Assembly: GCA_947382415.1 (NCBI GenBank)
Contig: CANCYO010000031.1
Span: 1 to 32,552, forward strand
Origin: an uncultured Lachnospiraceae bacterium
GTDB taxonomy: Bacteria > Bacillota > Clostridia > Lachnospirales > Lachnospiraceae
Direction of reading: 5' to 3'
Length of the DNA: 32,552 nucleotides
Positions within the stretch are counted from its first letter, which is position 1; the number at the start of each line of letters is the position of its first letter. Shown here one piece after another: positions 22,875-30,638 of this stretch. A program made the translations under genes and the position numbers. Below the pieces are notes generated by a model. The model saw nothing but the letters and a program-made list of their open reading frames with translations. It was not told where the DNA came from and did no database searches.

Positions 22875-25241
22875 TTATTGGATCAGGAAGGAAACTGTGA
22901 CGGTGAAGAGGTCGGCATCTATATCCAGATCAAATTCTCCGCCGCAGGCCTCTGTAAAGCTCTGGGCGATGGACAGGCCCAGACCGCTGCCGCCGTCCGT
23001 CCGGCTTCGGTCGCCCCGGGTAAAGCGTTCGGTGAAATCTTTATCCTTTTCAAGTTCCATGTGAGAGGTATTTTTGACGCTGGCAACAGCCGTGGTCCTG
23101 TCAGTTGTCAGGGTCACATATACCCGGGAGCTGTCCAGAGAGTACTTCAGGGCGTTTTGAAACAGGTTCTGGAACACTCGGTACATTCTCTGACCGTCTG
23201 CAAGGATCATCACCGGCTCCTCCGGTATCTCCGTGCGGAAGGTCAGACTGCTGTCTGCAATCTGTTCCTCCATATCCGCCATGGTCTGCCGTAGCAGCTT
23301 GCCAAAATCCAGAGTCTCCATGTGCATGGGCAGTTCACCGGAGGCCGCCTTGCTTACTGCAAATACGTCCTGCACCATATTTTTGAGACGCTGGGATTTT
23401 TCATCCAGGATCATCACATAGTCCTTCACATGATCGGGCAGTCCTTCCTCCTCTTTCAAAAACTGTACATAGCTTATAATGGAGGTCAGGGGCGTCTTGA
23501 TATCGTGGGACACATTGGCGATGAGCTCCACTTTCATTCGTTGGCTTTTCATCTGTTCGTCCACTGCGATGGACATACCGTGCCGGATATCTTCCAGTTG
23601 TTTCATGATCGGATCCAGATCGTGTCCTGAGAAACGGTTTTCCGTATCTTCTGTGACAGGAGCCGCCTCGGGTCTGGTGTAGTCACCGTTTCGGATATCA
23701 CTGATGCGGTCCGACAGCGCTTCGATATCTCTGGCGGTCTCCAGGTTTCTGGCGCTGATCAGGTATTGTGCCAGAAGTAAGCCGGTGGTCATCAGGAACA
23801 GCAGCAGAAGCAGAACATTTTTTGCAAGTCCGGATCTCAGACCGTCCGACAGGAAAAGCCACGCTCCGGACAGCATACACAGGGCATAAAAGACTGAGAG
23901 CCCCAGAGCAATTCCATTTCGATGTGCCATTCTGCGTGACAGGGGCTGTCGCAGTTGTTTTGCAAGAAAGGCTTTATACAGCTTTCCGGTGAGATTGTTC
24001 CTCCATACCTGCTTATTCAGTTTTAAATCATTTATCGTCAGATAAATACCCCAGAAGAGAATGATCCAGTACAGGGCCGAAAGCTGTGTCAGCAACTCAC
24101 GTCCGAGGAAGGATACGCTTGCCATCTCGTTGTACTTATATGCCCAGAGCAGTTCCCGCCACAGGCTGTAGCCGTATTCGTTTCTGATACATCCGGCAAA
24201 GATCAGGCATATCAGAAACAGCCATAGAATAACCTTGCATTCAAGCCACAGCTTCCCCGTAAAAAGGGCTATTTTTTCTTTTGCCAGCCGTCTGGATCTG
24301 CGGGTAAAGCAGGAGAGCAGCAACAAGGCAAGTCCGGCCACAAGACAGCTCCCGTTTCTGAACAGGCGTTTTCGGGACTGCAGGCTGTCATAGCGCATCC
24401 AGTACAGCGAATCGTCTATCGACCGGTACTGGCCGTATTTGTTGGAGGCTGTCATGTATTGCAGAGGTTCTCTGATCACAGCCATATAGACGGATGCTTT
24501 TTTCGTCTCCTCATCTACCTGAAAATTGAGGTAGCCGGGTACATACCATTCACTGTCGTCGCGATAATAGCCGTCTCCGTAGATGTCCAGTTCCTTCCCG
24601 TCCTTGGTGATCCGAACTTTTCCGGCATCAAAGCACAGAAAGAAATTATATTCCTCAGAAGCCTGTATACTGCCGTCGGCTCCGACACTTTCTGCATTGG
24701 TATACAGGACCTGGCCGTCGTAGAGAACCGAGTAGAGCAGATTCTTGTTCCCTTTGATACTGTCGTGATACCTCTGGGCATTTTCTTTTCTCTTTTTGGC
24801 CAATTGTTCTTCAGAATCATTCTGATCCTTAAAATCTTCATAAAAGCCGCCATAATCATAACGATAATCGTAGCCATAATCATAATTATAGTCTTCCGAT
24901 GTGACAGGAGAGGCTGTACCTTCACCGGCGTCTTGAAACAGATACGATGTTTCGGCAGTGGCGCTGCGTTCATTATAATAGCCGCTGTAATCATAGTAAT
25001 TGCCGTAGCCGAAAGAGTTTGTGGACATTGCCAGAAAGTTCTCCAGCCGGTTGGCAATATAGCTCCTGAACTGCGTGCTCTGTTGATAATCATCCGCAAT
25101 CATCCGTGCGGTATACTGCGGTATCGATTCACCGGAGCATGCCTGTAGAAGGTTTATCACACTTTCCAGTACCAGAGTGACGCCGATGAAGAAGATCATA
25201 AAGCTAATTACATTTTTCCTGTTTTTCCATTTTGTATCCAA
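22875..25241 (-). CDS. Sensor histidine kinase with multi-helix membrane region and Tyr/Asp-rich sensor
   Basis: 788 residues if TTG 25241 is used; that start gives a basic N-terminus (MDTKWKNRK) before the first helix and overlaps the response regulator by 38 bases. The alternative ATG at codon 15 begins inside the helix. Helix 1 is at about 12-34. An extracytoplasmic region (35-295) contains an unusual low-complexity stretch, YNYDYGYDYRYDYGG, at 118-132. Five or so further helices lie between 296 and 495. HisKA has NVSHDIKTPLTS with phosphoacceptor H579. The ATPase domain has the N-box NLFQNALKYS (N696) and GGSGLGLSIAQS, but the G1 motif DxGxG is not obvious (VKNTSHMELEKDKDF instead). The ligand is unknown. 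It is paired with the adjacent OmpR-type regulator. Confidence 0.9.
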   Translation of the reverse strand: MDTKWKNRKNVISFMIFFIGVTLVLESVINLLQACSGESIPQYTARMIADDYQQSTQFRSYIANRLENFLAMSTNSFGYGNYYDYSGYYNERSATAETSYLFQDAGEGTASPVTSEDYNYDYGYDYRYDYGGFYEDFKDQNDSEEQLAKKRKENAQRYHDSIKGNKNLLYSVLYDGQVLYTNAESVGADGSIQASEEYNFFLCFDAGKVRITKDGKELDIYGDGYYRDDSEWYVPGYLNFQVDEETKKASVYMAVIREPLQYMTASNKYGQYRSIDDSLYWMRYDSLQSRKRLFRNGSCLVAGLALLLLSCFTRRSRRLAKEKIALFTGKLWLECKVILWLFLICLIFAGCIRNEYGYSLWRELLWAYKYNEMASVSFLGRELLTQLSALYWIILFWGIYLTINDLKLNKQVWRNNLTGKLYKAFLAKQLRQPLSRRMAHRNGIALGLSVFYALCMLSGAWLFLSDGLRSGLAKNVLLLLLFLMTTGLLLAQYLISARNLETARDIEALSDRISDIRNGDYTRPEAAPVTEDTENRFSGHDLDPIMKQLEDIRHGMSIAVDEQMKSQRMKVELIANVSHDIKTPLTSIISYVQFLKEEEGLPDHVKDYVMILDEKSQRLKNMVQDVFAVSKAASGELPMHMETLDFGKLLRQTMADMEEQIADSSLTFRTEIPEEPVMILADGQRMYRVFQNLFQNALKYSLDSSRVYVTLTTDRTTAVASVKNTSHMELEKDKDFTERFTRGDRSRTDGGSGLGLSIAQSFTEACGGEFDLDIDADLFTVTVSFLIQ

Positions 25242-25914
25242 TACCCCACACCACCTTTAAATATTCTGGCTCTTTTGGATTCAGTTCCAGCTTCTCACGA
25301 ATGCGACGAATGTGTACCATCACGGTGTTTTCCGATGCAAAGGAGTCCTCTTCCCACACTCTGCGGTAGATTTCTTCCGCCGGAAACACACGCCCCAGAT
25401 TCCGCATAAACAGGTCTATGATCCTGGTCTCCGTGGCGGTCAGTCTGACAGCTTCCCCGTCTGCATAGAGCACCCGCTCGTCCGTGCGGTAGAGCAGGCG
25501 GCCGTTTTTGATCTCATCGGCCCTGCTTCCGGCATGGATATCACCCAACAGGGTATAGCGGCGGAGCTGACTCTTCACCCGGGCTGCCAGCTCCTGGGGA
25601 TTAAAGGGCTTCGACACATAATCGTCCGCTCCCATGGATAATCCCAGAATTTTGTCGGTGTCCTCGCTCTTGGCGCTCAGGACGATGATGGGGATATTCT
25701 GTTTCTCGCGAATGCGCATGACGGCGGACAGGCCGTCCAGCTTCGGCATCATCACATCGATCAGCACCAGCCTCACCGGATGTGAGGACAGGATGTCCAG
25801 CGCCTGCAGCCCGTCGTAGGCTTTCAGCACTTCATAGCCTTCCCCCTCCAGCAGAATACCGAGGGCTTTGACGATAGCCCTGTCATCATCTACAACCAGT
25901 ATACACTCGCTCAT
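25204..25914 (-). CDS. OmpR/VanR-family response regulator
   Basis: A 236-residue protein with GAGGAAAG upstream of ATG 25914. The receiver domain (1-115) has acidic pair D10/D11, phosphoacceptor D53 in LIDVMMPKLDG, S80 and K102 (VSKPF). The DNA-binding winged helix is at about 135-232 (RLTATETRIIDLFMRNLGRVFPAEEIYRRVWEEDSFASENTVMVHIRRIREKLE). This is the complete, canonical architecture. It is first in a leftward operon with the sensor kinase, whose start lies within its last codons. Tandem 11-bp boxes about 100 bases upstream are likely autoregulatory sites. The regulon is not inferable beyond this, although the downstream prenyltransferase and deacetylase are candidates. Confidence 0.95.
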   Translation of the reverse strand: MSECILVVDDDRAIVKALGILLEGEGYEVLKAYDGLQALDILSSHPVRLVLIDVMMPKLDGLSAVMRIREKQNIPIIVLSAKSEDTDKILGLSMGADDYVSKPFNPQELAARVKSQLRRYTLLGDIHAGSRADEIKNGRLLYRTDERVLYADGEAVRLTATETRIIDLFMRNLGRVFPAEEIYRRVWEEDSFASENTVMVHIRRIREKLELNPKEPEYLKVVWGIGYKMEKQEKCN

Positions 25915-25995
25915 GCTTTCCTCGCATTCCGCCGCTAAACGGCATTGTAATCTGTGTGAAACTGTATCTTTGAGCTGATATCAGAATACAGGTGA

Positions 25996-26040
25996 GTTTT
26001 TACAAATTACATAAAGGGTTTCTTACAAATTTCTTACAAA
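25996..26040 (-). promoter_or_regulatory. Tandem 11-bp boxes, candidate response-regulator operator
   Basis: TTTCTTACAAA is repeated exactly at 26019-26029 and 26030-26040 (TTTGTAAGAAA on the minus strand). A third TACAAA core lies at 26001-26006, 23 bases from the next core. OmpR/PhoB-type regulators bind 11-bp-spaced direct repeats, so the regulator encoded at 25204-25914 is the obvious ligand. Confidence 0.55.
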
Positions 26041-26070
26041 GTTTGACCCGGATCAGAGTAAAAGACAATG

Positions 26071-26988
26071 TCAGGATGACGGCGTGTTGGTATGCCAGTA
26101 TTTTTTCATATATCCGAGGGCGTCAGTCTCTGACAGGGAAAACTTGTCCGTCAGTTTTTCGGAGGTGGTTTTGAAGGGCAGGCCAAATTCCTGACAGGTT
26201 TCGATCAGGGCGGCAATGCCCTGTTCAAGCCCCTGTTCAAGCCCCTGTTCAATGCCCTGTTGCAACCCGCGTTCAAGTCCCTGTTGAAGTCCATATTCAA
26301 GAATATTCATTTTGACGGCCTCCCATTCTTCTGATTGTTTTACTTCGCCGACGATTCGATCCAACTCCACAATCCGCTGATCCATAATAAGGATATCAGG
26401 ATTGTCGAGAGAGGTGCGTTTCATATATTGGAGCAGACTGACCAGTTCCGGCCGGCCATTGAAGCTGGTCATATTTAAAAATATCTTCATGGTTCCGTCC
26501 TCAAGGGGCAGCCCCGGCACTTCTTCACATTGTTCGCTGAAAGTATATTTGGCGAGATCCTGACCGAAAATATCGTCCTGTGTGATAAAAATGATTATCG
26601 TGGAGGGAAGATTTTTATAGTGGGTCTCTTTCCCTGCTTTTAATGTGGGGGTATCGATCAGTCCCTGATAAAACCGGGAACGCCTGCGGATATCGTCACT
26701 GTCTGTATCGTTTTGCATCTCCACGTCAAACTGGCGGTTGCTCAGGTCGATTGCCCATGCGTCAAGCCGTATGGCGCGCTTGCCGGATCTGTTCAGGATA
26801 ACCTGTTCCACTTTGACTTCACTCAGCACCAGATCGGGTTCGTCCATTATGATGCTGAGTATGTCTGCATAAGCCTCTTTTATCTTCATTACGGAAAGAA
26901 AAAGAGCAAAGTCACTTAGATTAAGTTGGTAATCGGCAGGGAGTGTACAATTTTCTTTTTTGGTTTCATGGAATAACCTCTCTTTCAT
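26071..26988 (-). CDS. Rpn family / PD-(D/E)XK nuclease-type putative transposase
   Basis: A 305-residue protein. The N-terminal half has the PD-(D/E)XK core: RLDAWAIDLSNRQFDVEMQ at about 73-91 provides the Asp and the ExQ pair, and a further conserved block RRSRFYQGLIDTPTLKAG follows. The C-terminal third has the family's Gln/Gly-rich repeat (LQQGLERGLQQGIEQGLEQG, about 233-257). Rpn proteins are DNA nucleases that promote RecA-independent recombination; the short tetrapeptide repeats and alternative starts are typical of the family. No inverted repeats or target duplication flank the gene, so it is not a recognisable insertion sequence. An in-frame stop 18 bases upstream fixes ATG 26988 as the first start, although GGGAGGT lies rather far upstream. 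The leader is about 160 bases. Confidence 0.85.
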   Translation of the reverse strand: MKERLFHETKKENCTLPADYQLNLSDFALFLSVMKIKEAYADILSIIMDEPDLVLSEVKVEQVILNRSGKRAIRLDAWAIDLSNRQFDVEMQNDTDSDDIRRRSRFYQGLIDTPTLKAGKETHYKNLPSTIIIFITQDDIFGQDLAKYTFSEQCEEVPGLPLEDGTMKIFLNMTSFNGRPELVSLLQYMKRTSLDNPDILIMDQRIVELDRIVGEVKQSEEWEAVKMNILEYGLQQGLERGLQQGIEQGLEQGLEQGIAALIETCQEFGLPFKTTSEKLTDKFSLSETDALGYMKKYWHTNTPSS

Positions 26989-27156
26989 TGTTGGGCAGAG
27001 AGATTAATATACCTCCCTGCGTTTATTCGGTTGTATGCAAGGAGTTGTAACAGATGTCTGTGTGAAGCAGGGGACAGACCCCTGATAAGAAATGAGACAT
27101 TGAGAATCTGAGATGAATTTCCCTGTATGCCGATCAGATGTTATGAAGTTGTTTTG

Positions 27157-27185
27157 ATTATACTATAAGCGTTTTTGAATTACAA
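27157..27185 (-). promoter_or_regulatory. Promoter of the Rpn nuclease gene
   Basis: On the minus strand TTGTAA (27180-27185), 17 bases, then TATAAT (27157-27162), a perfect -10. It reads leftward toward the Rpn gene. Confidence 0.6.
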
Positions 27186-27230
27186 GGGGGATAAAATATT
27201 TTAACTGTCCGATGTCTGGTGTGCGGGCAG

Positions 27231-27292
27231 TTGACAAAAGAGATTGTTTTCGGTATCATATTGAATAGAAATTCAATGAATAATAATTCAAT
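27231..27292 (+). promoter_or_regulatory. TetR promoter with adjoining inverted-repeat operators
   Basis: TTGACA (27231-27236), 17 bases, TATCAT (27254-27259). Immediately downstream is ATTGAAT-AGAA-ATTCAAT (27260-27277), a perfect dyad of 7-base arms. An overlapping second dyad follows, TGAAT-AATA-ATTCA (27277-27290). Both cover the start of transcription, where a repressor would block polymerase. Confidence 0.75.
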
Positions 27293-27318
27293 ATATTGCC
27301 TGATGAGGTGAATGTGAG

Positions 27319-27921
27319 ATGATAAGAGAAGAACAGAAAGAGCAGCGCAGGAAGAAGATTCTGAATACGGCATTGGAGTTATTTGCCCGAAAAGGATATT
27401 CCGATACGAAGATCGGCGATATCGCAGAGACGGCCGGTATGAGCATGGGACTGCTGTTTCATTATTTTGATTCCAAAGAAAAACTTTATGAAGAACTAGT
27501 TCGGATGGGTGCAGCTTATGCCGGTACGCCGGGGGAGCTTCCCTATGAAAATCCGATGGAATATTTTGAGGGATTTTTGAATGCATTGTTCGGATATGCC
27601 CGCCGGCAGCCATGGGTATTTTATATGTTTGTGCTGATGGCTCAGGCCAGGAGGAGTGAGGCAGTGCCCTCGCATATTCGGGAGATTGCCATGGAAGTAG
27701 ATCAGATCGGGCAGTCTGCGGGGATCATAGAGGAAGGGCAGCGGCAGGGATACTTCAGAGACGGGGATGCGCATATGCTGGCTTTTACTTTCTGGTGCAG
27801 CGTACAGGGTATCATGGAGCAGTTGGCTGTCATGCCCCGGATGCGGGTGGAAGGAGCATTGCCGCGGACGGAGTGGATCATGGATATTTTGTTAAAGAAC
27901 GGAGGCAGTATTGATGAATAA
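27319..27921 (+). CDS. TetR/AcrR family transcriptional regulator
   Basis: A 200-residue protein. The N-terminal helix-turn-helix is clear (RRKKILNTALELFARKGYSDTKIGDIAETAGMSMGLLFHYFDSKEKLYEELV, residues 10-61). The C-terminal ligand-binding region is all-helical and Trp/Phe-rich. GATGAGGTGAATGTGAG provides the ribosome site. It overlaps the downstream FAD oxidoreductase by 8 bases, so the two are one operon. The paired dyads over its promoter predict autorepression and co-control of the oxidoreductase. The inducer is unknown; a lipid or isoprenoid-like ligand would fit the partner enzyme, but this is a guess. Confidence 0.92.
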   Translation: MIREEQKEQRRKKILNTALELFARKGYSDTKIGDIAETAGMSMGLLFHYFDSKEKLYEELVRMGAAYAGTPGELPYENPMEYFEGFLNALFGYARRQPWVFYMFVLMAQARRSEAVPSHIREIAMEVDQIGQSAGIIEEGQRQGYFRDGDAHMLAFTFWCSVQGIMEQLAVMPRMRVEGALPRTEWIMDILLKNGGSIDE

Positions 27922-29407
27922 AAAGGTGGTTGTAATTGGCGGAGGTATCGCGGGGCTGTCGGCGGGGATCTATGCCTTGAAGAATGGTTTTGCCGTGGAT
28001 TTGTATGAGAAAAACAGTGTGCCTGGCGGTGAATGTACCGGCTGGGACAGGCAGGGGTATCATATTGACAACTGCATTCACTGGCTGACAGGGTGCCGTG
28101 GGGAGGATGAGCTGAATCAGATCTGGCGGGATCTGGGAGCGCTGGATGATGGAGTGTCCATATACCGGGAGCCTTATTTTTACCGGCTGATTATGGACGG
28201 AAATACGCTGCATTTCTGGAGCGATACGGAACGGGCGCGGCGGGAATTTATGGATCTGGCGCCCGAGGACGAAGATGAGATTAACAGATTTTTTGACTGT
28301 GTAAAATATGCGGAGTGCGTGAGAGTACCCTGCGAAAAGTCTCTTGCGGAGATGAATCCAATAGAGTATCTGCGCTTTGGCATGACCATGGCCGGGATGG
28401 GAAGAGTGATCAGGGAATATGGGGAAGACAGTGTCGATGATCTGGCCGGGCATTTTCGGAATCCACATGTCAGGGAGATGATGCGCTGTTATATGAACGG
28501 TTCCTACAAGGCTGTAGCGCTGCTGTCTTCTTATGGGTTTTACAGCAGTGGAACTGCCGGGATTCCAATGGGCGGATCCGTCGGGATGGTGAGGCGTATT
28601 GCGGCGCGTTTTGAGGCTATGGGAGGAAAACTCCATATGGGTATGGCTGCGAAACATATTGAGATCAGGGACCATTTGGCGCAGACGGTGACTTTTTCGG
28701 ATGGCAGCGCAGTTTCCTGTGATGCGGTGATTTGTGCCGCTGATACGGCAGTGACCTTTGGCGGTTTGATAGCTGCTGATCATATGGACCGGAAGCTGAG
28801 AAAAATGTATGAGACTCCTGGCGGGTACAAGACTGCTTCCGGGTTTCAGGCGGCTTTTGGCATAATCGGGGATGCGGACTGCGGAGTGGAGAGCGGAAGT
28901 ACGGTATTCTCATGCGACAGATTCCGTGTGGGCAGACAGGAGCCAGGTCATATGGGCATGCGTGTGTATGATTATGATCCGGATCTGTTTCCGGCGGACA
29001 GACGGGTCATTCAATGCAATATTCTGCAGGATGCAGAGGATTATGAATACTGGAGACAGCTCTATGGAGACCGGGAGCGTTATCAGGCCGAAAAGCATCG
29101 CATAGCGGAGGAAATGCGCAGCAGACTGGAAAAGAATTTCCCGCTGTTGAAGGACAGACTGATCTTATTGGACTCTTATTCGCCGATGACTTTCACAAAA
29201 TGGTGCGGCGCTTATAAAGGAGCTTACATGAGCTTTTTTGAACAAAAGGGGCATAAAAGTCTCACCGTGAAAAACCGTGTCAGAGGTCTGCGGAATGTTT
29301 TTCTGGCAAGCCAGTGGCTCTCCACCAACGGAGGGCTGCCGATGGCCGTTACCAGCGGAAAATTTGCTGCACAGAGCCTGGCAAATTTATATAAACACAT
29401 GACATAA
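27914..29407 (+). CDS. CrtI/phytoene desaturase-like FAD-dependent oxidoreductase
   Basis: ATG 27914 follows GGAGG (27901-27905) by 8 bases and gives 497 residues. The N-terminus has the dinucleotide-binding fold VVVIGGGIAGLSAGIYALKNGFAVDLYEKN (GxGxxG at 9-14), then VPGGECTGWDRQGYHIDNCIHWLTG, the pattern of the carotenoid desaturase and retinol saturase group. The C-terminal FAD-contacting segment GLRNVFLASQWLSTNGGLPMAVTSGKFAAQSL closes the domain as in CrtI. No carotenoid genes are nearby, and many anaerobes carry such enzymes with unknown lipid or quinone-like substrates, so phytoene should not be assumed. It is translationally coupled to the TetR gene. The stop codon lies in a 14-bp tandem duplication. 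Confidence 0.88.
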   Translation: MNKKVVVIGGGIAGLSAGIYALKNGFAVDLYEKNSVPGGECTGWDRQGYHIDNCIHWLTGCRGEDELNQIWRDLGALDDGVSIYREPYFYRLIMDGNTLHFWSDTERARREFMDLAPEDEDEINRFFDCVKYAECVRVPCEKSLAEMNPIEYLRFGMTMAGMGRVIREYGEDSVDDLAGHFRNPHVREMMRCYMNGSYKAVALLSSYGFYSSGTAGIPMGGSVGMVRRIAARFEAMGGKLHMGMAAKHIEIRDHLAQTVTFSDGSAVSCDAVICAADTAVTFGGLIAADHMDRKLRKMYETPGGYKTASGFQAAFGIIGDADCGVESGSTVFSCDRFRVGRQEPGHMGMRVYDYDPDLFPADRRVIQCNILQDAEDYEYWRQLYGDRERYQAEKHRIAEEMRSRLEKNFPLLKDRLILLDSYSPMTFTKWCGAYKGAYMSFFEQKGHKSLTVKNRVRGLRNVFLASQWLSTNGGLPMAVTSGKFAAQSLANLYKHMT

Positions 29408-29428
29408 AGAAATAGACATAAAGAAATA
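29401..29428 (+). repeat. Perfect 14-bp tandem duplication over the oxidoreductase stop codon
   Basis: GACATAAAGAAATA occurs at 29401-29414 and again at 29415-29428. The TAA stop (29405-29407) is within copy one and is repeated in copy two. Confidence 0.9.
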
Positions 29429-29519
29429 AACAAAAAAACTGTTTAAATTTTCTCCAAATGGTGATAATATGAAACTGAACGGAAATAAAATTTAAGATTA
29501 CGGTTTGAGTGAGGTAGTT

Positions 29520-30638
29520 ATGAAATTATTGAGAGTCAGAGCCAGCGGTTTCAGGAACTGCGCAGATAATTTTACGATTGATCTGCTTGCGAAATCCAAG
29601 AAAACCAGTGAGGACAAAGAGTATGAGCTGTTGGAAATAGACGAGGAGCTATATGTATACAGCACGATGGGAATCGTGGGTAAAAATGCGTCCGGTAAGA
29701 CTTCTGCGCTGGAGCTTCTGGACTGGTGCTACGACATTCTCAGTACATTCAGACTCAGCGGAAAAGAGTGCAGTTATCACGGAATATCTATGGAGATTAT
29801 CTTTTATCACGAAGGATATCTGTATTTATACGCAACAGAATTGGATGATACGGAAAATTTGGAAGACAGAGCGATTTTTAAGAATCAGAGTCTGCATCGG
29901 AAGAAGTATTATAAGTCTAAGCTCCGAGAGCTTTACACAGGCGTTTGGGATCAGGGAGCAGAACCGGCGGGTGAGGTGCCTGAAGATTTTTCGATCCTTT
30001 ATTTTGTGTTAAAAAAGGCTGTAGTGAGAGAGATTTATTATGAAGCTTCCAAAGAGAAGGAGGAACTCTTTGGAACGGTGTATCGTTTGATGGATTTAAT
30101 GCAGTTGGATGCACGATATGTCGGAACTATTATGAAGATATTCGACAGTAATATAACGGATTTGAGGCAAATAGATGAAACACACTATTCCCTCCGGTAT
30201 CAGGGAACGGAAAAGCGCTGTTCCAGTGGCGAACTGTTTCGTTTTTTGTCCAGTGGGACGACCAAGGGATTTAATCTGTATATTTTAGCCGTGTTGTCCT
30301 TAAAGATGGGGTTTGACCTGCTTGTAGATGAGATAGAGAATCACTTTCACAGAACGCTTGTGGAAAATCTGATCATGCTGTATAAAGACAAGCAGGTGAA
30401 CAAAAAGAATGCCACGTTAATATTTTCCACTCATTACTGCGAATTACTCGATCTGTTCAATCGAAGTGACAATATCTGGGTGACACATTCCGGAGAAAAG
30501 ATGGAAATTGTTAATTTATATGAGACTTACGGTTATCGGCCTGATCTCTTAAAAAGTAAAAAGTTTTATCAGAATGCATATGATACGGCGGTTAATTACG
30601 AGGCGTTGATGGAGCTGAAAAAGGAATTAATGCAATGA
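29520..30638 (+). CDS. AAA/ABC-type ATPase of the OLD/COG1106 kind (putative defence ATPase)
   Basis: ATG 29520 has GAGG 5 bases upstream; an in-frame TTG at 29505 is less likely. The product is 372 residues. It opens MKLLRVRASGFRNCADNFTIDL, the usual start of SMC/RecF-like ATPases that recognise DNA or RNA. Walker A is GKNASGKT (54-61), an ABC-like signature FLSSGTTKG lies at 242-250, Walker B is LLVDEIE (267-273) and the switch histidine is in FSTH (302-305). This fits COG1106-type ATPases such as those in OLD, AbiL/RloA and PARIS-like systems. No nuclease domain is fused. The partner gene begins with an ATGA overlap at 30635, so the two proteins are made together. The leader is AT-rich with only a weak promoter (GATAAT at 29463-29468). 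Confidence 0.85.
   Translation: MKLLRVRASGFRNCADNFTIDLLAKSKKTSEDKEYELLEIDEELYVYSTMGIVGKNASGKTSALELLDWCYDILSTFRLSGKECSYHGISMEIIFYHEGYLYLYATELDDTENLEDRAIFKNQSLHRKKYYKSKLRELYTGVWDQGAEPAGEVPEDFSILYFVLKKAVVREIYYEASKEKEELFGTVYRLMDLMQLDARYVGTIMKIFDSNITDLRQIDETHYSLRYQGTEKRCSSGELFRFLSSGTTKGFNLYILAVLSLKMGFDLLVDEIENHFHRTLVENLIMLYKDKQVNKKNATLIFSTHYCELLDLFNRSDNIWVTHSGEKMEIVNLYETYGYRPDLLKSKKFYQNAYDTAVNYEALMELKKELMQ

Larger units (their letters stand above)
26989..27318. other. 330-base divergent intergenic region (Rpn leader plus TetR control region)
   Basis: No gene fits here. The left part is the 5' leader of the Rpn gene with one hairpin, CAGGGG-ACAGA-CCCCTG (27068-27084). The right part holds back-to-back promoters for the Rpn gene and the TetR gene, and the TetR operator cluster. 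Nothing is seen between about 27085 and 27150. Confidence 0.6.

Noticed and set aside
26216..26290. Possible CRISPR-like repeat array
   Set aside because: The units are 12-base coding repeats in frame within the Rpn gene with no spacers.
26071..27230. Complete insertion sequence around the Rpn gene
   Set aside because: No terminal inverted repeats or target duplication were found; Rpn genes are usually not autonomous elements.
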